A stretch of 64,000 nucleotides of DNA from Sapria himalayana. Lineage: Eukaryota > Streptophyta > Magnoliopsida > Malpighiales > Rafflesiaceae. A program made the translations under genes and the position numbers. The notes beneath the pieces are model-generated. The model was not told the DNA's origin and searched no databases. It saw only the letters and a list, made by a program, of their open reading frames with translations. How positions within the stretch are numbered: the stretch's first letter is position 1; each line of letters starts with the position of its first letter. The DNA is taken from contig JAREIK010010412.1 in assembly GCA_029783825.1 (NCBI GenBank), forward strand, positions 22,225 through 86,224, given 5' to 3'. Positions 1 to 13,210 of the stretch are shown in pieces.

Positions 1-270
1 GACCTCTTATCGGAAAGAGAGATTGAGGCCAAAAGCTAGCCTATCATTGGCATGCATAAAAAGATGTAGATTTTGGAATTTGCATAGGCATAGGATGATT
101 CAAGGCTGTGTAAACATAATGAGTAGGAATGAATCCATAATAACAGGGAGAGTGCAATGGAAAAAATAAGATTAATGAGTTTATTACTAAACAAGCTGAA
201 CATAATAAGATCCACTAAACAGCCACAACCTAGTGCAAATAAATCTTCAAGAAATAAAAAAAAATACTGA
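1..270 (+). pseudogene. Tail of LINE ORF1 (gag-like), degenerate
   Basis: Coding-like sequence just upstream of the endonuclease start, in the place where plant LINEs carry the ORF1 nucleic-acid-binding protein. Around 62-114 a translated stretch (CRFWNLHRHRMIQGC) resembles a CCHC zinc knuckle with the second Cys lost and the spacing off by one. The end is basic (Lys, Asn and Ser rich) and terminates near 270. This is inferred from position plus the weak knuckle; no intact domain is present. Confidence 0.4.
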
Positions 271-319
271 AACATGAACTATGAAATAATATGTATAACG
301 AGAGCTCAAGCTAGACCTA

Positions 320-3300
320 ATGATGTATACTAGTCTATACTGGAACATAAGAGGAGTAGAAAACTCTCCATCAATAAATAAAGTTATAAAATTAAATAAA
401 ATACATAATATTAGATTAGTGATAATAGCTAAACCCATGGTTAATAAGGACTCATTAGAAGAGTATAAAAAAATAGGTTTGGATAATGCATTCTCCAACA
501 ATAACGGCAAGTTATGGCTATTATGGAAAAATACAATTGATATTGAAATAATTTCAGAGGCAGAGTAGATTATTAGTTTTAAACTAGAAAAAAAGTCAGA
601 TCCAATTATTTTGGTGGTATGTGCCAGGAATGCAAAGGATAAAAGAAAATATTGTGGAGTGAGATGAAAGAGATAGCCCCAAGGAAATCGCCATGGATTA
701 TAATAGGGGATTTCAATGTGGTAAGGAATATTAAAGAGAAAAGAGGAGGAAAGTCTCCTGACCCAATAGCCATAGCCTAGTTTAATGAGGAAATAGAAAA
801 CACAAGCCTTATGAAGGCTTTTATTTCGGTCCTAATTTCACATGGTGCAATAACTAGAAAAAAAGAGGGGCGATTTGGTCTAGATTGGATCATATTCTGT
901 ATTATATTAAATGGATAGGTTTTTTGTGGAGGGATGAGCATTAAGCACTTAAGCAGAACATGCTTAGATCATAGCCCACTCCTCCTGAAATTTAAAAATA
1001 GAGATAGGAAATACAAGATCTTTAAATATCAAAACACTGGGGAATGCATAAAGACTTCAAAAGAATAGTAAGGGACTCATGGCAAATACAAACAACTGGG
1101 AATACCATGCAGGTTCTAACCTTAAAATTACATATATTAAGACTAGCACTTAGTTTATGTAATAAAGAGAGATTTGGGAATATTAACAAGAATATTCAAG
1201 ATGATGAATTAAAAGTCAGCTCACAGAAATAGAATATGAGGAAACTCAAGATAAATCTTTAAGAACTAAAATGAACAAAGCAAAAGCTGAACTAAAATTA
1301 ATGTTGCACATGGAAGACGTATATTGGAAACAAAGGGCTAACATAAAGTGGCGAAAGGAAGGGGATAGAAATACTAAGTTCTTCAATGTAGCTGCAAAAT
1401 ACGAGCCCAAAAACAAGAAATAAACGGCATAAAAAAGACGATGGCAAATGGGTGGAAGAGGAGGGGGAAATTAAAAATGTACTGGAAGACTATTTTTAAA
1501 GTCACCTTTATGGCTATAGTCATCAGAGAAACAATACTTTAATACATCTCATTAAGAGAAGAGTATGAGGAGATGATAACAAAGCCTTGGAAGAGATTCC
1601 TTGAGAAGAAGAGATCAGGGCAATGCTCTTTAGTGGAAATAAAGATAGTACAGCAAGACCTGATGGGTGGAACAATGGATTTTATCAACATGCCTAGAAT
1701 ATAATAAAAGAAGAATTGACAGCTGCCATTGCTTGGATCTTCTTAGGCACAGAAATTACAAAAACATGGGCCAGCTCATATATTGTCATGATTCCCAAGA
1801 AGAACAACCTGTAAAAAAGTAAGGATTATAGACATATAAGTCCATGCAATTCAGTTTACAAAATTTTTGCAAAAGTCCTTCAAAACAGACTTAATAGGAT
1901 CATTCATTTCATTATATTGGTTGAACAATCAGGATTTATTAAAAATAGATTAATGATAAAAATTATCAATTTAATTTCAGAATTGATGAAGGAAATAGGT
2001 GCTAAAGATAGGGGTCATATTGTGATTATGAAGCTAGACCTGTCTAAAGCATTTGATAGAGTAGAATGAGACATATTATGCTACACAATAAGAAAAATGA
2101 GATTTTTGGAATTTTGGATAGACCTAATGTATAGATGCATCTCTAGTGCCTAGGTTAAAATCTTGAATAATAGTGAGGCGGATAGAGAATTCAAGCCAGT
2201 TAGAGGGCTTATTCAGGGGACCCACTATCCCCTGTCTTGTTCAACATATATATAGAAATACTAATTATAAATCTAAAAGAGAGGGGAGGGCACGATTCTT
2301 GGCTTTAAACAACCTAGACAAACTCCTAATGCGAGCAGCTTGACGTATGTAGATGATGTGATTATTTTTACAAATGCTGGCAGTACTTCATTGAGAAATA
2401 TGATGAGCCTTTTGATACACTAGAGGAATAAATGGGTCAATAGCTGAATAAAAATAAATGTCAATTTGTGATCATAAATAATGCCCCTAAAAAGATAGCT
2501 CAAAGGATTAAAATTATCACATGCTTTGAACAGAAAAATGGGGTGTTAATGTATTTGGGATGCCAAATTTATGAAGGAAGATTGAAGGAAGAATATTTAG
2601 CATTTCTAATGAATAAAATAAGAGGGAAAATAGCAGGATGGAAGGAGAATATGTTGAGTATAGCAGGGCAAATTATATTAATCAAACATGTCCTACAAGG
2701 CTCGATAGCCCATATTCAAATGACATTATAGCCTCCAAAGAAGATTTTGAGAAATTTAGAGAAAGAGATGGCTAACTTTTTATGGGATAAAAATTCAAGA
2801 AAAAACAAACTACATTGAAAAAAATGGGATATATGTTGCCCAAAGGAAGAGGCATGTCTAGGCCTAAACAAGCTCAATGATATGGCAAAAGTCTGGGCGT
2901 GTATGAATTGGTGAAGGCTTATACAAAATGATAGTATGTGGGTGAGATATATTAAAGCTAGATGCGGTCTAGATAACAAAGCCTTAAAGAATTCCAAAAA
3001 GCATCTAAAAGCTAGAAAATGATGTTTAAATAGAAAAAATTAGTGGAAAAAATGCACTTTTAATTACCAATGAATGGAGATGGATTTTGAATCCACAAGG
3101 GAGGTTTACACTTAAAAGCGCAAAATTAATAGTAAGAAAAGAAAATGCCCCCAAGAAATCTTTAAAGGAGCGTGGGTGAGAGATTCCACAAAAAATTAAT
3201 GTATTTATGTGGAAGCTTCTATCGAAGGCTATTCCGGTAAATATTAATACAGAGAGGAAATGATTTAAAATAGCCTCTAGGTGTGAATGTTGCTTTGTTA

Positions 3301-4197
3301 GTACAGAAAGCATAAATCACTTGTTCTCAACAGGAAAGATAGCGGTGGAAGTTTGGGGCTGTCTAGGAAAAGATATAGAAATAAGTAATAAGTTAGAGGG
3401 TCTCGAGGATAGATTAAAGAGATGGAGCATAAAACATACAAAGAACAAAATATATAAGTGGCTAAGAAATTATATCCCACATATTACAGTCTAGTGTTTA
3501 TGGAATACCAGAAACAAAAGTAGGCTTGAGGGTATTAAAATTAATGCTAATCATATAATTGAGTAAATTAAAAAAGAATGCTCATGGATTTCAGCATGGA
3601 TCCCTTTAGGACTCAGAAGCACTGAAATGGAAGATGAAAAAAAAGATATGGGATTTTCATGCAATTAAGGTAAAACTACCTGAGATAAGGACGGTTAGTT
3701 GGAACAGGCCTCCACAGGGAAGGATTGCTCCAAACATGGACGGGAGCTTTAATAGGGTTATGGGTATGGTAGGAGGAGGTGGCATGATAAGGAATGAGCA
3801 AGGGAGAGTATTAAGAGAAATCACAATGAGAGAAAAAGCATTTTCTGCACTGCATGCTGAAACACTAGCCTTGCTTATGGGCCTACAAATATGTAAAGAT
3901 TATTCACTAAGAAATAATCGAGCACATGTGGATTCTAGCTTACTGGTGGATCTAGCTATAAGAAAAATAGAGACGTGAAAGTATGAGGGGTATATTGGTA
4001 TACTTAAAAGCCATTTAATATAGCTAAAAGGGGAAATAGAACATATGTTCAGGGAAGCAAATGCTCTTGCAGACAAATTAGTTGAGGAATGAATGAAGGG
4101 TTTACATGTGTTTGTTGGGGAGAATATACCGGATAAATACAAAGGTATAATCACACTAGATAGAATAGAATTCTTTTATATTAGAATTCAAAAACAT
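320..4197 (+). pseudogene. LINE ORF2: endonuclease, reverse transcriptase, zf-RVT, RNase H
   Basis: Would encode the polyprotein for target-primed reverse transcription. The start is chosen at 320, where the APE endonuclease motif begins (YWNIRGVENS). Endonuclease motifs IIGDFNVV (about 697-720) and LDHSPLLLKF (about 967-996) follow. The reverse transcriptase holds RPDGWNNGFYQ (about 1658), LDLSKAFDRVE (about 2035-2067) and the catalytic YVDDVIIF (about 2347-2370), a variant of YADD. A zf-RVT region lies at about 3180-3420 (KINVFMWKLL, then CECC and H/W spacing). The RNase H domain runs from about 3634 to 4110 with DGSFN, GGGGMIRNEQG, ALHAETLALLMGL, HVDSSLLV and FREANALADKL. Multiple stops (e.g. 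after KAFDRVE) and frameshifts make it non-functional. Confidence 0.85.
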
Positions 4198-5611
4198 TAG
4201 GAGGCATAGAAGAAAAGAGGGGACAAAGAAGATATATATTGCTTTTTGATTTTTTACAGGTATCAATAGGCAAGCTTCAAGGTGATGGATCAAAACAGAA
4301 GATCATGCAGCAAAAGGCAAAATAATTGCATAGAAATTATATGATTTTTGGAACTTAACTACATGGTTATAAGTAGTAAAGAATAGATACATAAATTAAC
4401 AAGAGAAAGTAATAAAGCCTCCAAAAAATTATAAAATTTTCTAGGCCTGTAGGGACATTACATAAAATGGAACTGACATAGGCTGGGGTTTTAAACTACA
4501 TTTTTTACTTAGTGTTTTGCTAATTAGTCTTAACAGAGATATGAAACATTTGCTTCAAATGAGGAGCAGATAAAGTAGCTAGAGGCAGGGTAAGAGTCAA
4601 AGGAGAACACCATATAATCTAAAAGCCTATAATTTTTGTTTGTGGAATTGTTTGGTTGTACAGAAGATAGTGGAATGGATCAAAAGAAACAACTTTCTGC
4701 TTGCTGTGTTACTTGGTGGATTGGTTTGTTTTTTACAGATCGAAGCTAAAAGATTTTATTAAAGGAGATGGCTTTATTAAAAATTTAAAGATGATTCTGT
4801 TTGGGCAGGAGGATCACTCTATCAAAGCAGCTAGTTTTTTAATTTTAAAGATTTATTACATCTGTTTATTTTTATTTTTAAATCTTGTTTGTAGTTTAGC
4901 TCCACGGATTGAATTAATGAACAGCTGTAAGTAAGGACAAAGATCATTCAGAATAGCTCTAAAAAAGAAAATATAAAGCTTGTAACAGAAGGCCTACTGC
5001 CCTAGGTTGCCTGCACTACTGCTGACATAAATACCAGTTATTTAGAAGGAGGCTGTGCACGCTGCCTGCACTACTATTTGTGGCTTGTTTGTGTATGTTT
5101 ATTGGAATGCAGGTTCTGCAACTAACAAAGACAAGAGCTAGCAACATAAGATAAAGTTGAGTGAACACTAAGCTAATATAGAATGTGACAAGTGTGTAAA
5201 GAGGCTGACATAATTAAGGATCGACCTAGAGCAGTAGTAGCAAGGCTGTCAGAATAGCTAGTTGTAGCTGTGAAAGAAATAAGGAAAGCAAATGTAAATT
5301 TTCCACAAGAAGAAGGCTTATATATAAAATCAAGGAGAATAGAAAGTCTCCTATTGGCAGGCAGAAAAAAAGATGAAAGAGATGTAAAGAATGCTATACT
5401 TCATCGAAATTAAATTGAGGAGAACATTTCAAAGCTAGATCTCCTCATTTTTCTTCAACTTTAAACAGAATTAGGGTGCAATTTTGGTTAATTGCTTTTA
5501 TTGTTTTAATTTTGCTAAGGGTGTAAAAGGGGAAAAGGGTAGTATCTTAGATTGTAACAATGATATTCCTCTACCAAAAGAGAGGGCTTTTATAATTAAT
5601 AAAACAAGCCT
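4198..5611 (+). other. Probable LINE 3' untranslated region
   Basis: About 1.4 kb without a convincing reading frame. A GCCTGCACTACT motif occurs twice (about 5009 and 5060). The terminal 50 bp has a hairpin, an AATAAA signal and then an A-rich tail. Length is large for a LINE 3' UTR, so part may be an unrelated insertion. Confidence 0.5.
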
Positions 5612-6392
5612 TAAAAAAGAAGAATAAAAAGTATATGAAAGAAAAGGATAAGAAAAATAAGAAAATTAAGAATAATAAGAATAATATGATAAATAAGAGA
5701 ATTAAGAAGAATAAAAAAAATAAAAATAATAAGAAAGATAAGAAGGGTAATAAAGATAAGAAGGATAATAATGATAAGAAAGATAAGAAGGATAAGAAGG
5801 ATAAGAGAGATAAGAAGAATAAGAAAGAAAAAAAGGATGCGAAGCATAAGTAAGATAAAAAGGATAAGAAGGATAAGCAGAGTGGGAAGAATAAAATGAA
5901 TAATAAGAATAATAAGAAAAAGAAGAATAAGAAGAAAAAGAAAAAAAATAAGAATAATAAAAAGAAGAAGGGGAATAAGAAGAATAAGAAGAATCAGAAA
6001 AATAAGAAGAACAAGAAGAATAAGAAGAATAAGAAGAAAAAAATAATAATAAGAATAAAAAAGAATAACAAGAATAAGAAGAATAAGAAAAATAAGTAGA
6101 ACAAGAAAAATAAGAAGAATAATAAGAATAAGAAGAAAATTAAATATATGAAGAATAAAAAGAATAAGAAGAAAATAAGAATAAGAAGAATAATTAGAAA
6201 AAGAAAAATAACAAGAATGAAAAGAAAAAAAAATTAAAAGAATTCAAAGAATAATTTGAATAAAAAGAAGAATAATAATAATAAGCAAAATAAAAAGAAT
6301 ATGAGCAATATCTAGAATAAGAAGAATAACAAAAATAAGAAGAATAAGAAGAAGAAAAAGAAATAATAGAATAAAAAGATTAAGAATAATAA

Positions 6393-6440
<48 letters not shown>

Positions 6441-9003
6441 GGATAAGAAGGATAAGAAGAATACAAAGAATAAAAAGAATATGAATAATAATTAGAATAA
6501 GAAGGATAAGAAAAATAGTAAGAATAAGAAGAATAAATAGGATAAGAAGAATGAGAAATATAAAAAGTAAATGAAGAAAAAAAGTATAAGAAGAATAAGA
6601 AGAATAAAAAGAATATGAAAAATAAGAAAAATAAGAAAGATAAGAAGTATAAGAAAGATAAGAAGGATAAAAAGTATAAGAAGTATAAGAAGGATAGAAG
6701 GATAGGATGAAAAAGAAGGATAAGAAGGATAAGATAGATAAGAAGAATAAGAAGGATAAGAAGGATAAGTAGGATAATAAGGATAAGAAGGATAAGAAGA
6801 TTAAAAAGAATAAGAAGATTAAAAAGAATAAGAAGAGTAAAAAAAAATAAGAATAAGATGATTAACAAGAAAATGAAGAAATAGAAGAATATGTAGAAAA
6901 TAAATGAAGAATAAGAAGATGTAGAATAAGAAGAATAAGAAGAATAAGTAAAATAAGAAAAACAAGAAGAATAAAAAGAATAAAAAGAATAAGAAGAATA
7001 AGAAGAATATAAACAAAAAGAAGAATAAGAAAAAAAAGAAAGATAAAAAGAATAACAAAAAAAAGATTAATATGAATAATAATGATATTAAGAATAATAA
7101 GAAGAATAATATGAAAAAAATAATATTAAAAATATGAATAATAAAAAGAATAATAAGAAAATAAGAATAAGAAGAATAATGAAAATATGAAGAATAATAA
7201 TAATGGAAAGAATAACAAAAATTAAAAGAATGGTAAGAATAAGAAGAAGAAGAATAAAAATAATAATAATAAAAAGAAAGAGTAGAATAAAAGGATTAAG
7301 AAGAATAATAAGAATAATAAGGAGAAAAAGGATAAAAAGTATAAGAAGAATATAATAATATTAATAATAAGTAGAAAAAGAAGAATAAGTATAATAAGGG
7401 AAATAAAAGGATAAAGAAGAATAAGAAGAATAAAAAAAATAAAAAGAATAAGAATAATGAGAAGATTAAGAGGATAATTAGGATAAGAAGGATAAGAAGA
7501 ATAAGAAGGATATGATAGATAAGAAGGATATGTAGGATAATAAGGATGAAAAGTATAAGAAAAATAAGAAGAATAAGAAGAAAAAGATGAATAAGATGAC
7601 TAACAAGAAAACGAATAATTAGAAGAATAAGTAAAAAAAATAAGAAAAATAAGAAGAAGAAGTAGAATAAGAATAATAAGAAGAATAAGTTAAATAAGAA
7701 GAACAAGAAGAATAAGTTAAATAAGAAGAACAAGAAGAATATGAAAAATAAAAAGAAAAAGAAGAATAATAAAAATAAGAATAATTAGAAGAATAAGAAG
7801 AATAAGAAGAATTAATAGAATAAAAAGAATAAGAAGAATAAGAATAATAACAATAAAAAGAATAATAAGAATAATAATGATATTAAGAAGAATAAGAAGA
7901 ATAAGTAGAATAAAAATAAAAATAATAATTAGTAGAAGAATAAGAAGAATAAAAAGAATAAGAACAATAAGAAGAATAAGATGACTAAGAAGAATAATAT
8001 GAATTAAAAGAATAAGAAGAAAGATAAAAAAAGAATAAGAAAAATAATAAGAATAAATAGATTAAGAAGAATATGAATATAAAGAAGAATATGAAGAAAA
8101 AGAAAAATAAAAAATAAGAAGAATGAAGAGGATAAGAAGAATAACAAGAAAAAGAAGAATAATAATAATAATAAGTAGAATAAGAGGAATAAGAAGAATA
8201 GAAAGAATATGAAGATTAAAAAATATAAGAAAGAAAAAGAACAAGAAGAATACGAAAATAAATTAGGAAAAATTACAAGAATGAAAAGATAAAGAAGAAT
8301 AAAATAAATAAATAAAATATGAATATACAGTAGAAAAAAAAGAATAAGAAAAATTAGAAGAATAAGAAGAATAAAAATAAAAATAAAAATAAAAATAATA
8401 ATAATTATTAGAATAAGAAGAATAAGAAGAATAAGAAGAATAAAAAGAATAAGAAGAATAAGATGAATAAGAAAAATATAAAGAATTTGAATAATAAGAA
8501 GAATAAGAATTATAATAAAGAATAAGAAAAAATATGATTAAAAAAGAAAAAGTTGAATATGCAGAATAATAAAAATTAGATGAATAAAAAGAATAACAAA
8601 AATAAGAAGAATAATAAGAATAAGAAGAATAAGAAGAATAAGAAAAATAAAAAGAATAAAAAGAATAAAAATAAAAAATATAAGAAAAATAAGAATAATA
8701 AGAATAAGAAGAATAATAAGAATAATAAGAATAATAAGAAGATTAAGAAGACTAAGTAGAATAATAATAATAATAATAATATGAAGAATTAGTAGAATAA
8801 AAAGAATAAGAAGAAAAAAAATATAAGATAACTGAGAATAATAATAATAATTAAAAGAATAAGAAGAAAAAGAAGAATAAAAATAATAAGAAAGATAATA
8901 AGAATAAATAGAATAAGAATAGTATGAATATAAAGAAGAAAAATAAGAAAAATAAGAAGAATAAGAAGAATAAGAAAAATAAGAAGAATAAGAAGAATTA
9001 GGA

Positions 9004-12000
9004 GAATAAGAAGAATACGTCGGATAACAAGAATAACAAAAATAATAAAAAAGTAGAATAAGAAGAATATGATGAATATGAATATTAATAAGAAAAAGAA
9101 AAAAATAAGATGAATAATAAGATAAATTAGAATAAGAAGAATTACAAGAATGAAAAGAATATAAATAATAAGAAGAATAAGATGAATGAATAGAATATGA
9201 ATAATAAGAAGAAAAAGAAGAATAAAAAAAATTAGAAGAATAAATTGAAAAAGAATAATAAGATAAATCAGAAGAATAAAAAGAATAAGAAAAATAAGAA
9301 GAAATAGAAGAATAAGTAGAAAAGGAAGAATAAGAAGAATAAAAATAATAAGAAGTATAAAAAGAATAAGAAGAAAAGAATAAGAAGAGTTAAATGTATA
9401 AGAAGAATTAAAAGAAAATGAAGAATAATAAGAATAAAAAGAATAATAACAAAGAATAAGAAGAAATAAGAATAAGAAGAATATATGAATTAGATTATAA
9501 AAAAGAATAAAAATAATAGGAAAAATAAGAAGAATAAAAAGAATAAAAAGAATAAAAAAAATAATAAGAATAAGAAGAATAAGAAAAATAAGAAGAATAA
9601 GAAGAATAAGAAGAATAAGAAGAATAAAAATAAAAAAAAAATAAAAAGAATACGAATAATAATAAGAATAAGAATAATAATGAGATTAAGAAAAATAAGT
9701 AGAATAAAAATAAAAATAAAAATAGGAAGAATTAGTAGAATAAAATGAATATGAAGAAAAAAAAGAATAAGATGACTAAGAATAATAATATAAATTAAAA
9801 GAATAAAAAGAAAAAGAAGAATAAAAATAATAAGAAAAATAATAAGAAAAATAATAAGAATAAGTAGAATAAGAATAGTATGAATATAAAGAAGAAAAAG
9901 AAAAAAAATAAAAATAAGAAGAATAAGAAGAAAAATAAAAATAATAAGAATAAGAAGAATAAGAAGAATACGTAGAATAACAAGAATAAGAAAAATAATA
10001 AAAAAAAGTAGAATAAGAAGAATATGATGAATATGAATATTAATAAGAAGAATAAAAAAGAGAAGAATAATAAGATAAATTAGAATAAAAAGAATTACAA
10101 GAATTAAAAGAATTTAAATAATAAGAAGAATAAGATGAATAAATAGTATATGAATAATAATAAGAAAATGAAGAAAAAAAAATTAGAAGAATAACATGAA
10201 AAAGAATAATAAGATAAATTAGAAGAATAAAAAGAATAAGAAAAAAAAAAGAACAATGAATAAAAAAAAAGAATAAGAAGAGTAAGAAGAATAAGAATAA
10301 TAAGAATAATAAGAAGTATAAGAAGAATAAGAAGAAAAGAATAAGAAAAGTTAAAAGAATAAAAAGAATTAAAAGAAAATGAAAAATAATAAGAATAAGT
10401 AGAATAATAAGAAAGAATAAGAAGAAAAAAGAATAAGAAGAATATATGAATTAGATTATAAAAAAGATTAAAAAGAATTGAAAGAATAATAAGAATAAAA
10501 AGAATAAGAAAAATTATAAGAATAAGAAGAATAAGAAAAATAAGAAGAATAAGAAGAATAAGATGAATAAGATGAATAAAAAATATATAAAGAAATTGAA
10601 GATTAAGAAGATTAAGAAGAATAAGAATTATAATTAAAAAATAAGAAAAAAAGATGAATAAAAAGAAAAAGTTGAATACGAAGAATAAAAAAAATTAGAT
10701 GAATAAAAATAATAACAATAATAAAAAGAATAAGAAGAATAAGAAGAATAAAAAAAATAAGAAGAATAAGAAAAAAAAATAAGAAGAATAAGAAAAAAAA
10801 ATAAGAAGAATAAGAAGAAAAAGAAGAAAAAGAAGAAAAAGAAGAAAAAGAAGAATAAGAATAAGAAGAATAAGAAGAATAAGAATAAGAATTAGATTAA
10901 GAAGAATAGTAGAATAAAAATAATTATAAAAAAGCAAGAATTAGTAGAATAAAAAGAATAACAAGAAAAGAAGACTATGATGACAAAGAAGAATATAAGA
11001 ATTAGAAGAATAAGAAGAAAATGAATAATAAAAAGAATAAGTAAAATAATAAGAACATCTAGAATAAGAATATTATGAATAAAAATAAAAATAAGAAGAA
11101 AAAAAATAAGAAGAATAAGAAAAATTAGGAGAATAAGAAGAAAATGTGGAATAACAAGAATAAAAAAAATAATTAAAAAATAATTAAAAAAATAGATTAA
11201 GAAGAATAAGAAGAATATGATGAATATGAATATTAATAAGAAAAAGAAAAGAAAATAAGCAGAATAAGAAGATAAATTAGAATAAGAAGAATTACAAGAT
11301 TGAAAATAAAAAAAATAATAAGTTGAATAAGATGAATAAATAGAATATGAATGATAGGAAGAAAAAGAAGAATAAAAAAATAGAAGAATAACATGAAAAA
11401 GAATAATAAGATAAAATCAGAAGAATAAAAAGAATAAGAAAAATAAGAATAATACGAAGAATAAGAAGGATAAGAAGGATAAGAAGGATAAGAAGAAAAA
11501 AAGTATATATAGAATAAGAAGAGTTAAAAGAAAAAGTAGAATTAAAAGAAAATGAAAAATAATAAGAATAAGTAGAATAATAAGAATAAGAAGAATAAGA
11601 TGAATAAGAAAAATATAACGAATTTGAAGAATAAGATGAATAAGAAGTATAAGAATTATAATAAAAAAATAAGAAAAAAAGATGAATATAAAAAAAAAGT
11701 TGAATATGAAGAATAATAAGCATAAGCAGAATAAGACCAATAAGTAGAATATGAAGAGTAAGAAATCAGAAGACCAAGAATAATAAGAAGAGTAAAAGAA
11801 TAAGAAGAGTAAGAAGAATAAGAAGAATAAGAAGAATAAGAACAAAAAAAATTAAGAAGAATACAAATAAAAAGAAAAATAAAATTAATAAGAATAATAA
11901 GAAGAATAAGAATGAGATAATGAAGAATAAGTAGAATAAAAATAATTATAAGAATATGAAGAATTAGTAGAATAAAAGAATAATAAGAAAAAAAGACTAA

Positions 12001-13210
12001 GATGAATAAATAAAATATGAATAATAAGAAAAGAAAGAAGAATAAAAAAATTAGAAGAATAACATGAAAAAGAATAAGAAGATAAATCAGAAGAATAAAA
12101 AGAATAAGAAAAATAAGAAGAAAAAGAAGAATATGTAGAAAAAGAAGAATGAGAAGAATATGAAGAATAAGAAGTATAAATAGAATAAGAAGAGCTAAAA
12201 GAAAAAGCAGAATTAAAAGAAAATGTTAAATAATAAGAATAAGTAGAATAATAAGAAAAAATAAGAAGAAAAAAGAATAAGAAGAATACGATGAATTAGA
12301 TTATTAAAAAGAATAAAAAGAAAAGGAAGAATAAGAATAATAAGAAGAATAAAAAAATAAAAAGATTAAGAAGAATAATAAGAATAAAAAGAATAAGAAG
12401 AATAAGAAGAATAAGAAGAATAAGAAAAATAAGATGAATAAGATGAATAAGAAAAATATAATGAATTTGTAGAATAAGTAGAATAAGAAGAATAAGATGA
12501 ATAAGAAGAATTAGAATTATAATAAAAAAATAAGAAAAAAAGATGAATATAATTAAAAAGTTGAATACGAAGAATAATAAAAATAAGAAGAATAATAATT
12601 ATATGAAGAGTATGAAGAGTAAGAAGAATAATAGGAGTAAGAAGAATAAGAAGAGTAAAAAGAATAAGAATAATAAGAATAATAAGAATAATAAGAATAA
12701 TAAAAAGAAAAAAAAAATAAGAAGAATACAAATAAAAAGAAAAATAAAATTAATAAGAATAATAAGAATAATAATGAAATTATGAAGAATAAGTATAATA
12801 AAAATAATTATAAGAATATGAAAAATTAGTAGAATAAACGGACTATAAGAAAAAGAAGAATATGATGACTAAGAAGAATAATAAGAATTAAAAGAATAAG
12901 AAAAAAATGAAGAATAAAAAGAATAAGAAAAATAATAAGAATAAATAGAATAAGAATAGTATGAATATAAAGAAAAATACGAAGAAAAATAAAATTATGA
13001 AAAATAAAAAGAATTAGGAGAATAAGAAGCATACGAAGAAAATGTATTATTACAAGAATAAGAAAAATAATAAAACAAGTAGAATAAGAAGAATAAATAG
13101 AATATGATGAATATGAATATTAATAAGAAAAAGAAAAAAAATAAGAAGAATAAAAAAATAAATTAGAATAAGAAGAATTACAAGAATGAAAAAATATCAA
13201 AATAATAAGA
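9004..13210 (+). repeat. Higher-order repeat units within the minisatellite
   Basis: A non-consensus string, ATGATGAATATGAATATTAA, recurs at about 9069, 10024, 11217 and 13104. Each copy has similar flanks: an upstream stretch with AAGAATACGT-like and ACAAGAATAA words, and a downstream stretch with AAATTAGAATAA, GAATTACAAGA and GATGAATAAATAG words. Spacings are about 955, 1193 and 1887 bp, the last close to two units. Another landmark (AAAAAGTTGAATA) recurs near 8555, 10665, 11695 and 12555. So blocks of about 1 kb were copied as units on top of the 9-bp repeat. Confidence 0.75.

Larger units (their letters stand above)
1..5611 (+). mobile_element. L1-type plant LINE, 5'-truncated by the window, degenerate
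   Basis: A non-LTR retrotransposon read left to right. In order it has an ORF1-like tail, an APE-type endonuclease, a reverse transcriptase, a zf-RVT region, an RNase H domain and a long 3' untranslated region. The 3' end has a short hairpin (CCTCT at 5568 pairing with AGAGG at 5581), an AATAAA at about 5598 and an A-rich tail running directly into the 9-bp satellite. Presence of RNase H after zf-RVT is typical of plant L1-clade LINEs. Many in-frame stops and frameshifts show it is dead. The 5' end and any target duplication lie outside what can be checked. Confidence 0.85.
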
